From the NCBI RefSeq assembly GCF_009905375.1, contig NW_027417531.1, positions 62,001 through 126,000 of the forward strand: DNA of 64,000 bases. Reading direction: 5' to 3'. The stretch is from Apium graveolens (Eukaryota > Streptophyta > Magnoliopsida > Apiales > Apiaceae). Below the pieces are notes generated by a model that saw nothing but the letters and a program-made list of their open reading frames with translations, ran no database searches and was not told the DNA's origin. Positions 22,470 to 32,516 of this stretch are shown piece after piece. The position numbers and the translations under genes are program-made. Numbering within the stretch: position 1 is the first letter of the stretch; each line of letters opens with the position of its first letter.

Positions 22470-23720
22470 CAGTGTGAAGCTTAAGAATTCTATCTGGAAG
22501 AAGATCAAGAAGATCATGCCTCAGAAGAATTATGAAGAAGCTTGGAGTTGAATAAATCTGTTTTAGGAAAAATATTTTAAGTCAAGATTTCTACAAGTCA
22601 TAAATTTAGTATTATAGAGAAGTCATTCGAGAACTCCGGAATGACTTATAGAGAACTCAGGAAAGCTACTAGAGAACTCGGAGATATCGACAAGCCAAAT
22701 TGAAGACATGAAGATTGGAGATATCGACAAGTCATTTCTTCACTAGAGAACTCATAGTTATCGACAAGTCAACATTCATTAGAGAACTCTGAGTTATCGA
22801 TAAGTCAAATTCTACTAGAGAACTCATAGATATCGAGAAGTCAAAATTCAGTAGAGAACTTTGAAACATCGACAAGTCAAATCTGACTAGAGAACTCTGA
22901 GTTATCGACAAGTCAACAAGTCACTAGAGAACTCAGAGATATCGATAAGTCAAAGTGAAGATATAAAGACTAGAGATCTCGACAAGCCAAATTCTTCTAC
23001 AGAGAACTGAGAGACCTCTACAAGTCAATTTAACTATAGAGCACTAGAGATCTCGATAAGCCATTATACTTATCGAGATGTCAAGTTCTCTATAGACCAA
23101 ACCGGAGGTCTCGAGGTAAAGTCTCAAAGTACAAAATTGCAGACCAGTTTAATATCCAAGATTTACAATCAACAAATAATCCAAAGAGCTGGATTGACAA
23201 GTCTACAAAAAGCAGCTTGACGGATGTGCAAGATCAATGGTAAAGATTAACTGACAAAGGAAGATCAAAGTAAACACAGGACGCTAAGATATGCTAAGCT
23301 AGAAATGAGAGATACACTTTTCCTAAAATGGAAATGACAAGTGATAGTTTACTAAAGTTAATAGCATGTCTTATTGTACACTGTGTAAACCAGCAGTTTA
23401 CCAGAATTATAAAGTAAACACTGGTCCTTTAGTCAGTTGTAACAATTTAGATAGAAAATCTTGTAACTCTCTCAAGTAGAAGCTAAGCTCTTTATCAACG
23501 AAGAGACTAGAAATTTTGTAGCAAAACATTCTTAATTTTAATATAAAATTAAGTGAGTTTTGAAAGATCTATGTTCTTAATTATTGCATGTTTAATTTCC
23601 GCAGTAACACATTTTCACTACAAGATTTAATTTACTTTATTCAACCATAAAAGTTCAAGAAAAGCATAAAAACAGTAAAACACATTCACCCCCCCTCTGT
23701 GTGTTATTCATTTCCTAACA
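22470..23720 (+). repeat. E1 3' LTR, second part, with motif array and TATA box
   Basis: This completes the LTR interrupted by E2 and ends CCTAACA at 23720, giving about 1.40 kb in all. From about 22600 to 23110 it carries many copies of AGAGAACTC and ATCGACAAGTC-like words, matching the array in the E1 pol-ORF3 spacer. A TATA-like TTATAAAG at 23407-23414 follows the array, which fits an upstream enhancer-like array and a core promoter. Confidence 0.85.
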
Positions 23721-23970
23721 AGGGTTATTGTTTGATTTTGATGATTGAAATAACTTCCTTATGTGATTTACAATCGATTCATGTATTTACTAGTATCAAA
23801 CGATTGCCAAATCGATTAGACCGTGTTTTTGTTTCTTTTTGTTTTATTCGATTTTAGTTTCAATTTTTCAAATTAATTATGATATGATTGTCGATTGTGA
23901 TCTTAGAAATATATTGTAGTATTCATAAGCTTTATTTTGATATAAAATCCCTAGAGTTTGGTTCAGGTTT
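23721..23970. other. Unassigned 250-bp DNA between two E1-family LTRs
   Basis: There is no ORF and no similarity to the neighbouring elements that I can see. The sequence is AT-rich with several ATCGATT-like words. It may be the original host DNA or part of an older repeat. AGGGT at 23721-23725 would be one half of the E1 target duplication, but the other half is off-window. Confidence 0.4.
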
Positions 23971-24095
23971 TGTTGTGCAAGACATGCATGTGCTTCAACA
24001 TGACTAAGTAAAATTAACAACCCTAAGTAAGTTGTATTGTAATCTTAATTTGTAGTTTGTACTTGTAACATTTAAAGTCTGTAAAAATGTCAAAA
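23971..24095 (+). repeat. Second E1-family LTR, truncated by E3
   Basis: TGTTGTGCAAGACATGCATG and the following 120 bp parallel the E1 3' LTR start at 10411. The match stops after GTCAAAA at 24095, where E3 begins; the E1 LTR continues GAGCAGACTGG at this point. This is therefore the insertion target of E3, and CAAAA (24091-24095) would be one half of the E3 target duplication. Confidence 0.85.
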
Positions 24096-24587
24096 TATTA
24101 CGTACCGATTCTCAATGATCAGAAGAAGCTCAGGATCTGGCTGTTCGGGTGTCATCAGTATTTGATGTGTCGTCAGGATTTGACACATCATCAGCATTTG
24201 GATGTCATCAGTATCTGGAGGCAGTCGGCTTAAAAGATTTGTTCTGTTCCTTGTATTGTGGAATAGATATCTTTTACATCTAAGTTATAGGACTTCATCT
24301 ATTCAGTTGAAGATATGTATCAGTTTTGGTTAGCTTTTGATAATGCATATCCTAGATTGTTTAGTTGTAGTTGTGTATTATATAAACACATTTTAGGTCA
24401 TCACATAGTGGATCGAATTTGAGCATCATACGACCTAGCAGCTCTCAAGAACATCAGTATTTCTTGAGAGAGTTTTGTAACAGTTTTTATCAGAAATATA
24501 AAAAGCTGTTATAATTTATTACTTGTTCGAAACATTTATACAATTGTATCCAACCTCCTTAAACAATTGTTTCCTTACTGGGCAACA
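24096..24587 (+). repeat. E3 5' LTR with TATA box
   Basis: It reads TATTACGTACCG (a decayed TGTTATGTACTG as in the 3' copy) to GGGCAACA, 492 bp. A run of CATCAG-, GTCATCAGTA- and ATTTGATG-type words occupies about 24150-24225. A TATA box TATATAAAC lies near 24379-24387. Confidence 0.88.
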
Positions 24588-24589
24588 AT

Positions 24590-24601
24590 TGGTATAAGAG
24601 C
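24590..24601 (+). other. E3 primer-binding site (tRNA-iMet, one mismatch)
   Basis: TGGTATAAGAGC starts two bases after the LTR end. It differs from the perfect E2 and E4 sites at one base (C to A). Confidence 0.85.
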
Positions 24602-24635
24602 GGACTGATAATTCACTATCAGAATCGATCTAAAC

Positions 24636-25734
24636 ATGTCTCTGAACAAGTATGAAAGTATCAAAATTCCCATTCTGAAGAAGGCTGAATATCCCACATG
24701 GAAAGTGAAGATGCTCATGAACTTGGAAGCTACAGATCTAGACTATCTTGATGTAATTAATGATGGACCTTACAAGCCAACAAAATTGGTACCTGCAACT
24801 CCTACTATTGATGAACATCTTCAGCTGAAGGATAAAAGTGAATGGACACTAGAAAAGAAAGTCGTTGTACTGAAAGATGCAAAGGTAAGAAATATTTTGC
24901 ATAATATCTTGATTTTATGATGTCAAATAGGGTTATAACCTACAAGACATCCAAAGAAATCTGGGATGCCCTTGAGACTCAATGCCAAGGAACCACAACC
25001 ATCAAGAAGAATAGAAGGGTTGTCTTAGTTCAAGAATATGAACATTTCAAGGCAAAGACTGATGAGAGTCTTACAGACATCTATGATAGATTTCTTACTC
25101 TGCTCAACAACCTATTTTGGTGGAAAAGGTGTATGATCTTGAAGATTCAAACACAAAGTTTCTGAGAGCTCTGAGTAAGGAATGGGAGACACAGACCTCA
25201 ATCATACGACACCGGTAAGATCTAGAAAAAGTCACTCTGGATGAAATCTATGGCATGCTGAAGACTCATGACTTGGAAGTTTAGCAAAGAAAATATAGGA
25301 AAAGTATCAAGGCAAAATCAGCTGCCTTAAAGGTGAATGTTAAAGCTTCAAAAGACAAGATTATGGAAGCTACAAGGAAGAAGAACTATCTGCCAGAATC
25401 AGATACTGATGATTCATCATCAAATCCTGATGATGATACTAATTCTGAAACTAATGGGAACATGACATATTCTGATGTCATGCAAATGGCAGCTATGATG
25501 GTCAAGGGATTCAAGAGAATGCAATTCAGGAAGTTTCAGAAGAATAGAAGTTTCAGGAAGAAGTTTATTGGAGGGGAAAAGAAGCCTTCTGGAAGAAGAG
25601 AAGGAAAAGATCTGAAAGCTGGAAAAGTAGACAGGTCAAAGATCAAGTGCTACAACTGTGATGAACCTGGCCACTTTGCTACTGAATGCAGGAAGTCAAG
25701 AAATGACAAAGGGAAAAAAGCCTTGATCACATGA
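24636..25734 (+). pseudogene. gag: E3 gag, frameshifted
   Basis: The ATG at 24636 (MSLNKYESIKIPILKKAEY) starts a capsid region like those of E2 and E4 (EYPTWKVKMLM). Frames change near 24915 and 25115-25165, and in-frame stops occur near 25218 and 25282. The CCHC knuckle CYNCDEPGHFATEC is encoded near 25649-25690, and TGA at 25732-25734 ends the reading. The coiled-coil and second-knuckle region seen downstream in E1 and E4 is absent. Confidence 0.85.
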
Positions 25735-25741
25735 AGCAAGG

Positions 25742-27140
25742 ATGCATGAAAGTCTTGAGAAGGAAGCTACTTGCCTTATCTCAAAGGCATCTGTAGATGA
25801 AAGATGGAATTGGCACAAGAACCTTTCACATCTCAATTTCAACTCTATAAATGAACTTGCAAAGAAGGAGCTAATGAGAGGACTACCAAATATCCTATAT
25901 TCATCAGATGGTCTTCGTGATGCTTGCCAAAAGTCCAAACAAAGAAGAGTATCCTTCAAAAGCAAAACAGAATTCTCCATTACCGAACCATATCACATGC
26001 TACACTTGGATCTCTTTGGACCAGTTAACATAATGTCGATCAACAAGAAAAGGTGCACACTTGTAATTATTGACGATTTCACTAGATATGCCTGGGTTTA
26101 TTTTATACACAGGAAGGATGAAACTCCAAAAATTCTTCTGGATCATGTAAAGCAAATTGAAAATGGAACAAATTTCAAAGTGAAAATTCTGAGAAGTGAT
26201 AATGGCACTGAGTTCAAGAATTTTTAAGATGGAGGAAGTTTGCAAGTGCAAAGGTATACAACAGCAATTCTCAGCTCCTGGTACACCTCAACAAAATGGT
26301 GTTGTTGAGAGGAAAAACAAAACCTTGATTGAAGCTGGCAGAACTCTGCTAGAAGAAGCCAAATTACCTACTTACTTCTGGGTTGAAGCAGTAAACACAT
26401 CCTGTTACACTCAGAACATCACTCTGATAAACAGACATGGTGTAACTCCTTATCAGATGCTGAAAGAAAAGAAGCCAAGTCTGAAACATCTCCATATATT
26501 TGGATGTAAGTGCTTTGTTCTAAGGACTCACACTGATCGGCTAGGAAAATTTGAATCAAAAGCCGATGAAGGAATCTTTGTTGGATATGCACCATCAATA
26601 GCATATAAAGTTTTCAATCTGATAACAAATACTATAGTTATATCCATCAATATGTCTTTTGATGATATAAAGATTCCCGGATTTGAAGAAGACTCTCATG
26701 AAAGATTGATTTTTGAGAATGAAAATGCACTACTGGACTCTGCATCAAACTCCAATAAATCATCAATTACTGATGATCTAAATCCTGATACTCCTTCAGA
26801 TCCTGAAGATGACCAATGTACTGATGAACCTGCACATGTTGAGGGGGAGCAACAGCAAGGTTCAACTGAAGGTACCAACACAGAAGAATCAACTCAAGGT
26901 TCTTTGCAATCTGATCAAACAGAATCCAATGCTGATATAATATCAGGAGAGCATGAGTCAAGTGTTAATACTTCATCAGGAGATAACAACACTGACTCAG
27001 GGGGAGCCTCAAATGCATTTGATGAGGCACATGATTCAGGGGGAGTATCTATCTCCAGAAGAATATTTCCTCATGCCAGAAAATGGACCAAAGATCACAC
27101 TCCTGATCTGATCATTGGAAATCCTGATGAAGGTATATAG
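25742..27140 (+). pseudogene. pol: E3 integrase (protease deleted)
   Basis: The reading starts directly in the region before integrase (CLISKASVDERWNWHKNLSHLNF), only a few bases after the gag knuckle. The DSGCS protease box present in E1, E2 and E4 is missing. The core has LDLFGPV, RSDNGTEF and QQNGVVERKN across a frameshift near 26220. The C-terminal Ser/Asp-rich linker (about 26730-27060) contains CTGATGAT- and CATCAGG-type words, and a TAG at 27138-27140 ends the frame. Confidence 0.87.
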
Positions 27141-28617
27141 ACAAGGAGTGCAACTCAAAATGAATGTCTATATCATAATCTACTTTCAAAAGAAGAACCA
27201 AAGAAAGTAGAAGATGCATTCAAGGATGCATACTGGGTCATAGCTATGCAAGAAAAGTTGAATGAGTTTAAAAGAAATGAAGTTTGGAAGCTGGTGCCTA
27301 GACCTAAAAATAGGTCAATTGTAGGCACAAAGTGGGTCTTTATAAATAAGACTGATTCTGATGGAATAATTGTCAGAAACAAGGCTCGGTTAGTGGCAAA
27401 GGGTTATTCTCAACAGGAAGGCATTGACTATTATGAGGCATTTGCTCCTGTTGCTAGGCTGGAAGCAATTAGAATATTCTTGGCATATGCTGCACACAAG
27501 AAATTCAAAGTCTTCCAGATGGATGTTAAGAGTGCATTTCTCAATGGAGAACTTGAAGAAGAAGTCTATGTTGAACAGCCACCAGGATTTGTGGATCCCA
27601 AAACATCCTAACTATGTTCATAGACTTGACAAAGCACTCTCTGGACTGAAGCAAGCACCTAGAGCATGGTATGAGACCCTTGCTCAGTTTCTACTTGAAA
27701 GTGGATTCAAAAGAGGTACAATAGATAAAACCTTATTTTATCTGAATAAAGGTAAAGATTTTCTTTCAGTTCAAATTTATGTGGATGATATCATTTTTGG
27801 ATCAACTAATCAAACACTGTGTGATAAGTTTTCAAAGTTGATGCAATCAAGATATCAAATGAGTATGATGGGAGAGATGAGCTACTTCTTAGGCTTGCAA
27901 ATTAAACAGACTGATAATGGCATCTACATTAATCAGTCCAAGTACACAAAAAATCTGCTGAAGAGGTTTAATATGCAAGAAAGTGCAACTACAAGTACTC
28001 CTATGGCAACTGCTACAAAACTTGATCCTCGTGAAGGTATAGCAGTTGATGTCACAAGCTATAGAGATATGACTGGTTCTCTTTTATACTTAACTTCTAG
28101 TAGGCCAGACATTATGTTTGCCACTTGTTTGTGTGCAAGATTCCAGGAAAATCCTAGGGAGCCACATCTTATTGCAGTTAAGAGAATCTTTCGATATCTC
28201 AAGGGCACAACATCACTTGGTCTATGGTATGCAAGGGAAGCTGATTTTGAACTGTGTGGATATTCAGATGCTGACTTTGCTGGATGTAAAATAGACAGGA
28301 AGAGCACCTCTGGCAGTTGTCAGTTTTTGGAAGGAATACTAGTCTCCTGGTTCAGTAAGAAGCAAAAATCCATTTCTACTTCAACTGCTGAAGTTGAATA
28401 TATTGCAGCTGGAAGCTGCTGTGCTAAGCTATTATGGATAAGAAACCAGCTCATGGACTATGGATTATCCTTTTCTAAAATTCCTATTTTCTGTGATAAT
28501 CAAAGTGCTATTTCTATGACAGGGAATCCAGTGCAACACTCTGTCAACAAACATATCAGTATCAGATATCACTTTATAAGAGAGCATGTCATGGAAGGAA
28601 CCATCGAGCTCCATTAA
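27141..28617 (+). pseudogene. pol: E3 reverse transcriptase and RNase H, truncated
   Basis: This continues in frame 0 to 27611, then shifts near 27600 to a frame open to 28617. It carries [19 protein letters not shown] (the usual Asp before Glu is Tyr), [28 protein letters not shown] near 27775-27810 and RNase H motifs [16 protein letters not shown] and CDNQSAI. The reading stops after EGTIELH. The tail ADIFTKPL of the related copies is missing and unrelated sequence follows, so there is a deletion or replacement breakpoint at about 28614. Confidence 0.88.
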
Positions 28618-28886
28618 GTGAATTTATTTGCTAAATGTGCATGTATGAAATTATATTATAGTCATCATTACTAGTCGATCTAAGAAGACAAGCATAAATA
28701 AGTTTTGGTTAAATCATTAAGTTAACTCTTCAGTTAATCATTAATCAAATCCCTGGTCTCTTGATATTCCCTCTCTCTCTCTCTTGGTTATTTAACCATC
28801 ATTACTCGTCCAGTCATATCATCTCCTATTTTCACACAAAACGATCTTCTCTCTTTCATTTCTCATTATTTTCTCCTATTACGAAA

Positions 28887-29153
28887 ATGGTTATTTTCAA
28901 CATGTTCATGAACTTTGAGAACTTTAACGTAGAGTTCATCTGCACTGACTGGCAGCAGGAATGGCACATCACTGCCATTTTTGATGAGGTGTGGAACTCG
29001 ATTCCATAGGAGATCTCGGCGGAACTCCTTTTCTTCGAGATGGAGTATCGACTTTATCTCGATTGCTTGGAAGAAGCACGACGAGAAGCTCTTCGCCAGC
29101 AGGAACGGATCATCCTTCTTGCTGTGCTATTTGTAAATAGTAGGAGAAACTAA
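28887..29153 (+). pseudogene. Small unknown ORF (88 codons) inside E3, one in-frame stop
   Basis: The ATG at 28887 follows a CT-rich leader. The product begins MVIFNMFMNFENFNVEF, contains DEVWNSIP, then a TAG at 29007-29009 (CAG is the likely original codon) and an Arg/Glu/Leu-rich helix EARREALRQQERIILLAVLF before TAA at 29151-29153. The second half has more CG dinucleotides and G+C than the surrounding retroelement. I do not recognise the protein. It could be a captured host gene fragment or an accessory ORF of this family. There is nothing like it in E1, E2 or E4. Confidence 0.5.
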
Positions 29154-29160
29154 TCAACAT

Positions 29161-29192
29161 CAACAGTCTTAGTTCTTAGACTAAGACTGTTG
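29161..29192. repeat. Perfect 13-bp stem hairpin after the small ORF
   Basis: CAACAGTCTTAGT (29161-29173) pairs fully with ACTAAGACTGTTG (29180-29192) around the 6-nt loop TCTTAG. It begins 8 bp after the stop codon, in what would be the 3' UTR. Confidence 0.85.
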
Positions 29193-29899
29193 AGGTTCTC
29201 TTTAGACTAGGACTGTCCTTGTAATTTCTTTTACACGTAATCAACGAATTTCATGAAATGTAATCTTCTGATATATTAATGAAATTTCTTTTGCTTGCAA
29301 GATTTAGTCTATGCTCATTTCACTATGTATGTATGTGAATGTTCTTTATTGAAGCCTGTTAATCTTTACATCATCCACTTAAAATGTATACTTTGATGAT
29401 TGTTTTGATTAAAATTGTGGTTTGCTACTAATTTGTGATGCTTTGACAAACAACTGTTGAATTCAAATCGACATATCCTGATTTTGTAAAATCCTGACAG
29501 AAAAGAGGTCTCAAATACTAACGACAGGTCAGCATGTTCTAATTCAGTTTATTAGTAATAATTAATTTCTAAGTAATTTTATTGCTACAATTAATTGTCT
29601 CACTTAATTAATGGTTATTGGTGGATTCTGATAAACAAATTTCTACAGTTGTGTCTTAACATATCTGTACGTATGTTGTCTTTACTTCCGCAATTTACTC
29701 CACCGTCAAACTCTGTTAATCAATAATTGTTACCTGTCCGAAGTCAAATTCAGTAAATTACCTTCTTCATATGAATGTGTTATACATACTCCATAGTAGC
29801 AAAGCTAAATAACCAAAAGAAGTCTGTGACACAATTTATCATACACATAGCTTCATTGTTCACATCTCACTTATACTCTCTCACACAAGCTATAATATC

Positions 29900-31767
29900 A
29901 TGACATCGTCTGAAGTTTCACCACTCTTCAGCCAAACCACAATCATTCATGGAAATACATTTGGCACTAATAATTATTTAGCTCTGCTTACACATCAGCA
30001 TCTACCATAATCTTTTCATGATATTCAGGATTTTCTACTCTAATGTCCAATTGGGTATGCTCTTATGAATCCTATCATGGTGTCATACAGGGCTGTAATG
30101 CAGGTATGGAATACAGCTTTGGTTAATACAATATATACTGGGTTTTCTTTTGAGTATAAGGGCCACATGTATGAGGTTGATGTTGATGTTCTGCTTCAAG
30201 CCTTGAGACTGCCTGCCCTTGATGGTGCTCCTGATACTCATACCACTGAGTAGATGTTTGATATGCTGAGGACATAAGGCTATAAAGGAGAAATCACAAC
30301 CACTGGAAAACTGGCAAGGACAAAATTGAAAAGAGAGTGGAACTTTTTTTATTGCATCAGCAAGTGTTTCCTGAACAAAACAACAAATTTTGATGCTCTT
30401 CCATCCACTTCTCTCAAAATTGGGTACTCTCTTCTTTACTCTGGTAATTTTGATTATGGTAATACAATACTGCAAATCATAATTGCTAGAAGAGCAGATG
30501 TATCAGGAGTTATAGGGTATACTAGATTTCTACAACTGATTTTTAATTTTTTATGCCCTAATGCTATTTTTGATGATGATGAATTACTTCATATTCTTCA
30601 AAACAATCACTGATCACATTAAAAGGGATGAAAAGAATAAATTTTTAGGACCTCCCTTTCTGCCTAGAGAGGTCAGGCAATTTCTGTTAAGAAATAGACC
30701 TACTTCTATACAAGTGCCTGCAAATCCTGATGTTGGCACCTCTGTCACAGTTCCTGATGCTGAGAATCAAGAAACTACCCATCTTGTTTCTAACCCAATC
30801 ATTTCTTCTTCCAAACAGCAAACACACCCAGCTTCTAAATTAGCCTCCTCTGTTGTCTCTCAAAAGACATCAGTTGTAACAAAGAAATGGCTAGTTAAGA
30901 AATCTGCCACATCTGGACAGAAAGCTAAACAAGCCTCACAGAGTGAGACTGGGAAGAAAGAAAACTGTTTTCCAGTTAGGAAAAGAAGACTGATCATACA
31001 AGATGATTCTAACTCCGATGATCAGATGCCAATAGGGTCCTTGTCGAAAACCAAGAAATCCATTGTTAAACATCCTGATGACTCTGTTGACACTACTGGA
31101 ATCAATGAGCCAACTACTGATGCTAGTGCTCTGCTCCACAAACTTCTAGTGATCGAAGCAACTGCCGAGCTCAAAACAACTGCAAAGAGCAAGTTGAAAA
31201 GAAAAAGTGAAGAAGTAGTTGGGTACATCAGAAAGAAGAAAAAGACTCAGCCTCTTGCCAAGTATGTCAGTACACAAGAACCTAAGTCTCAAAGGGATTT
31301 AGCAACTGCAACACATTTAGTCACACAAGAACCATCTTCTTAAAGGGAAGATGCAAAAAATGAGGCTGCACAAATCATTATTCATATTGCTCAAAGTGAT
31401 CTTCTAGTTGACTCTATTCAACTACTACAGTAAAAGAAAGCACATCAGGAGGCACTGTCAAAGGTGGATGCAATCATCAATGATCCTATTTTTAAGAAGA
31501 GCATACAAGAACCTTTAGCAAGCATTGCGGAAGCAGCTCACATTTCTCAGACTCCACAAGAACCATCAGTTCAAAGTACTGATGCCGGTCTCTCACCTCT
31601 TCTTGACAGGTCAAATCCTGATGTTACAACAGCTCCTACTGACTTTCATCCTTTAACTGAACTAGCTATTATTGATAATCCCCTACTGATTGCTAGTTTG
31701 CAAAAGCTTCCTGATATGCTATTTGTTCCTCCACTATCATCACTTCCACTTGAGGACTCACCTTCAG
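29900..31767 (+). pseudogene. E3 ORF3, first exon part
   Basis: The ATG is at 29900-29902 (MTSSEVSPLFSQ). In-frame stops occur near 30008, 30050, 30251 and 30278. A frameshift near 30600 moves to frame 0, which is open to 31343 and has TAA or TAG stops near 31341 and 31431. The shared domain is seen at LKREWNFFYCISKCF and NFDALPSTSLKIGYSLL, followed by basic stretches (KRKSEE, RKKKKTQ) that could act in nuclear import or RNA binding. It ends at CCTTCAG, 31767, before a GT-AG intron. Confidence 0.7.
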
Positions 31768-32146
31768 GTATTGTTATACTTCTCATATGTTCTCATGTTT
31801 GTATGATTATAAATAGTCTCTTCTTTGAGGTTAACTCTTTTTATATGACAAACATATTACTCTTCTCAACCATCTCTTATTTCTTTCCTAAATGTGTTAT
31901 TAAGCCTTTTTGTGAGACTATATGAAAATATCATGTGAGAAAAATAAATTTTTGAGTGGCAGTCTCCTGTACTGGCAAAAGGAGAGGTAGCTTTGAGACA
32001 AGAATCTTATAAGTTTTTTTTCTCTTACTTATAAAGTTTCTTCTGTGAGACCAATATTACTCTTAAAATTAATATATTGTGTGAGAAGTGATGAGATCCC
32101 TTGAAAAAAAAAGAGAGATTTAGGTGTTACCATGTTTCTGTTTCAG
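31768..32146 (+). other. Candidate spliceosomal intron in E3 ORF3
   Basis: The 379-bp segment starts CAG/GTATTG and ends in a pyrimidine-rich TTTCTGTTTCAG/GA. It is T-rich with stops in the downstream frame. Removing it joins frame 0 upstream to frame 1 downstream in phase and rebuilds a Gly codon across the junction. E4's ORF3 has no such segment at the matching place. If left unspliced, the T-rich sequence would encode a hydrophobic run (IVILLICSHVCMII), which should not be taken as a membrane anchor without proof. Confidence 0.65.
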
Positions 32147-32516
32147 GATCTCATCAGCCACATGCACCTTTTGCAAAGGATTTCTGTAAAGGCAGGGCAA
32201 TTCTGCCTAATTCTGTAATTTCTTCTGAGGGTTTATCTGATTCTGATAATGACAGTGATATAGATGATTCTGACACAACTCAGCTTAAGACTGCAATTGA
32301 TGCATCTAAGAATTCTAATGTTGGTTCTTCTTCACACTTCAATGAAAATCCTTTTTATTACAGTGCTGATGCTGAGCATTTTCGACAGACAGAATGGGAT
32401 TATAAATGGAGACTTGCAAATAGTTCTATTTCATCTATTGTTGGCCTGCAACATAATCATCGCGCCTATGATGAAATTCAAACTCCTGATCTGAAGTTGC
32501 ATCTTAAGGCCTCCAC
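32147..32516 (+). pseudogene. E3 ORF3, second exon, 5' part
   Basis: Frame 1 resumes with SHQPHAPFAKDFCKGR and runs through an Asp/Ser-rich stretch (SDSDNDSDIDDSD) and a Trp-containing motif (QTEWDYKWRL) that recalls GVEWTKKWNEY in E4. It is open up to the solo LTR insertion at 32516. It continues at 35401. Confidence 0.7.
32512..32516. repeat. Solo LTR target duplication, left copy (TCCAC)
   Basis: TCCAC at 32512-32516 is repeated at 35396-35400 on the far side of the solo LTR. The ORF3 reading is restored when the LTR and one copy are removed. Confidence 0.85.

Larger units (their letters stand above)
1..23720 (+). mobile_element. E1: Ty1/copia Sirevirus-type element, 5' end off-window, split by E2
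   Basis: The element is read on the plus strand as gag (CCHC), protease, integrase, RT, RNase H, a spacer, a long third ORF, a polypurine tract at 10397-10410 and a 3' LTR. Its own sequence is 1-10561 plus 22470-23720; the part between is E2. The 5' LTR and PBS lie before base 1. Each ORF carries stops or frameshifts, so the copy is dead. The third ORF after pol and the GGGGGAGAT tract place it with the Sirevirus (Maximus/SIRE) copia group, which is a family-level inference. Confidence 0.9.
28618..29899 (+). other. E3 pol-ORF3 spacer with extra sequence
   Basis: This 1.28 kb replaces the usual end of RNase H. It holds a pyrimidine-rich leader (CTCTCTCTCTCTC near 28770), an 88-codon ORF at 28887-29153, a strong hairpin at 29161-29192 and AT-rich sequence. 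No long motif array like those of the E1, E2 and E4 spacers is evident. Before ORF3 there is only a weak TATA-like CTAAATAAC near 29804. Confidence 0.5.

Noticed and set aside
23721..23970. Host gene or regulatory DNA between E1 and the next LTR
   Set aside because: There is no ORF, and nothing distinguishes 250 bp of AT-rich sequence from an older repeat remnant.
31768..31925. Transmembrane segment at the end of an ORF3 piece, which would favour an envelope role
   Set aside because: The hydrophobic residues come from T-rich sequence with intron borders; the in-phase exon continues at 32147.
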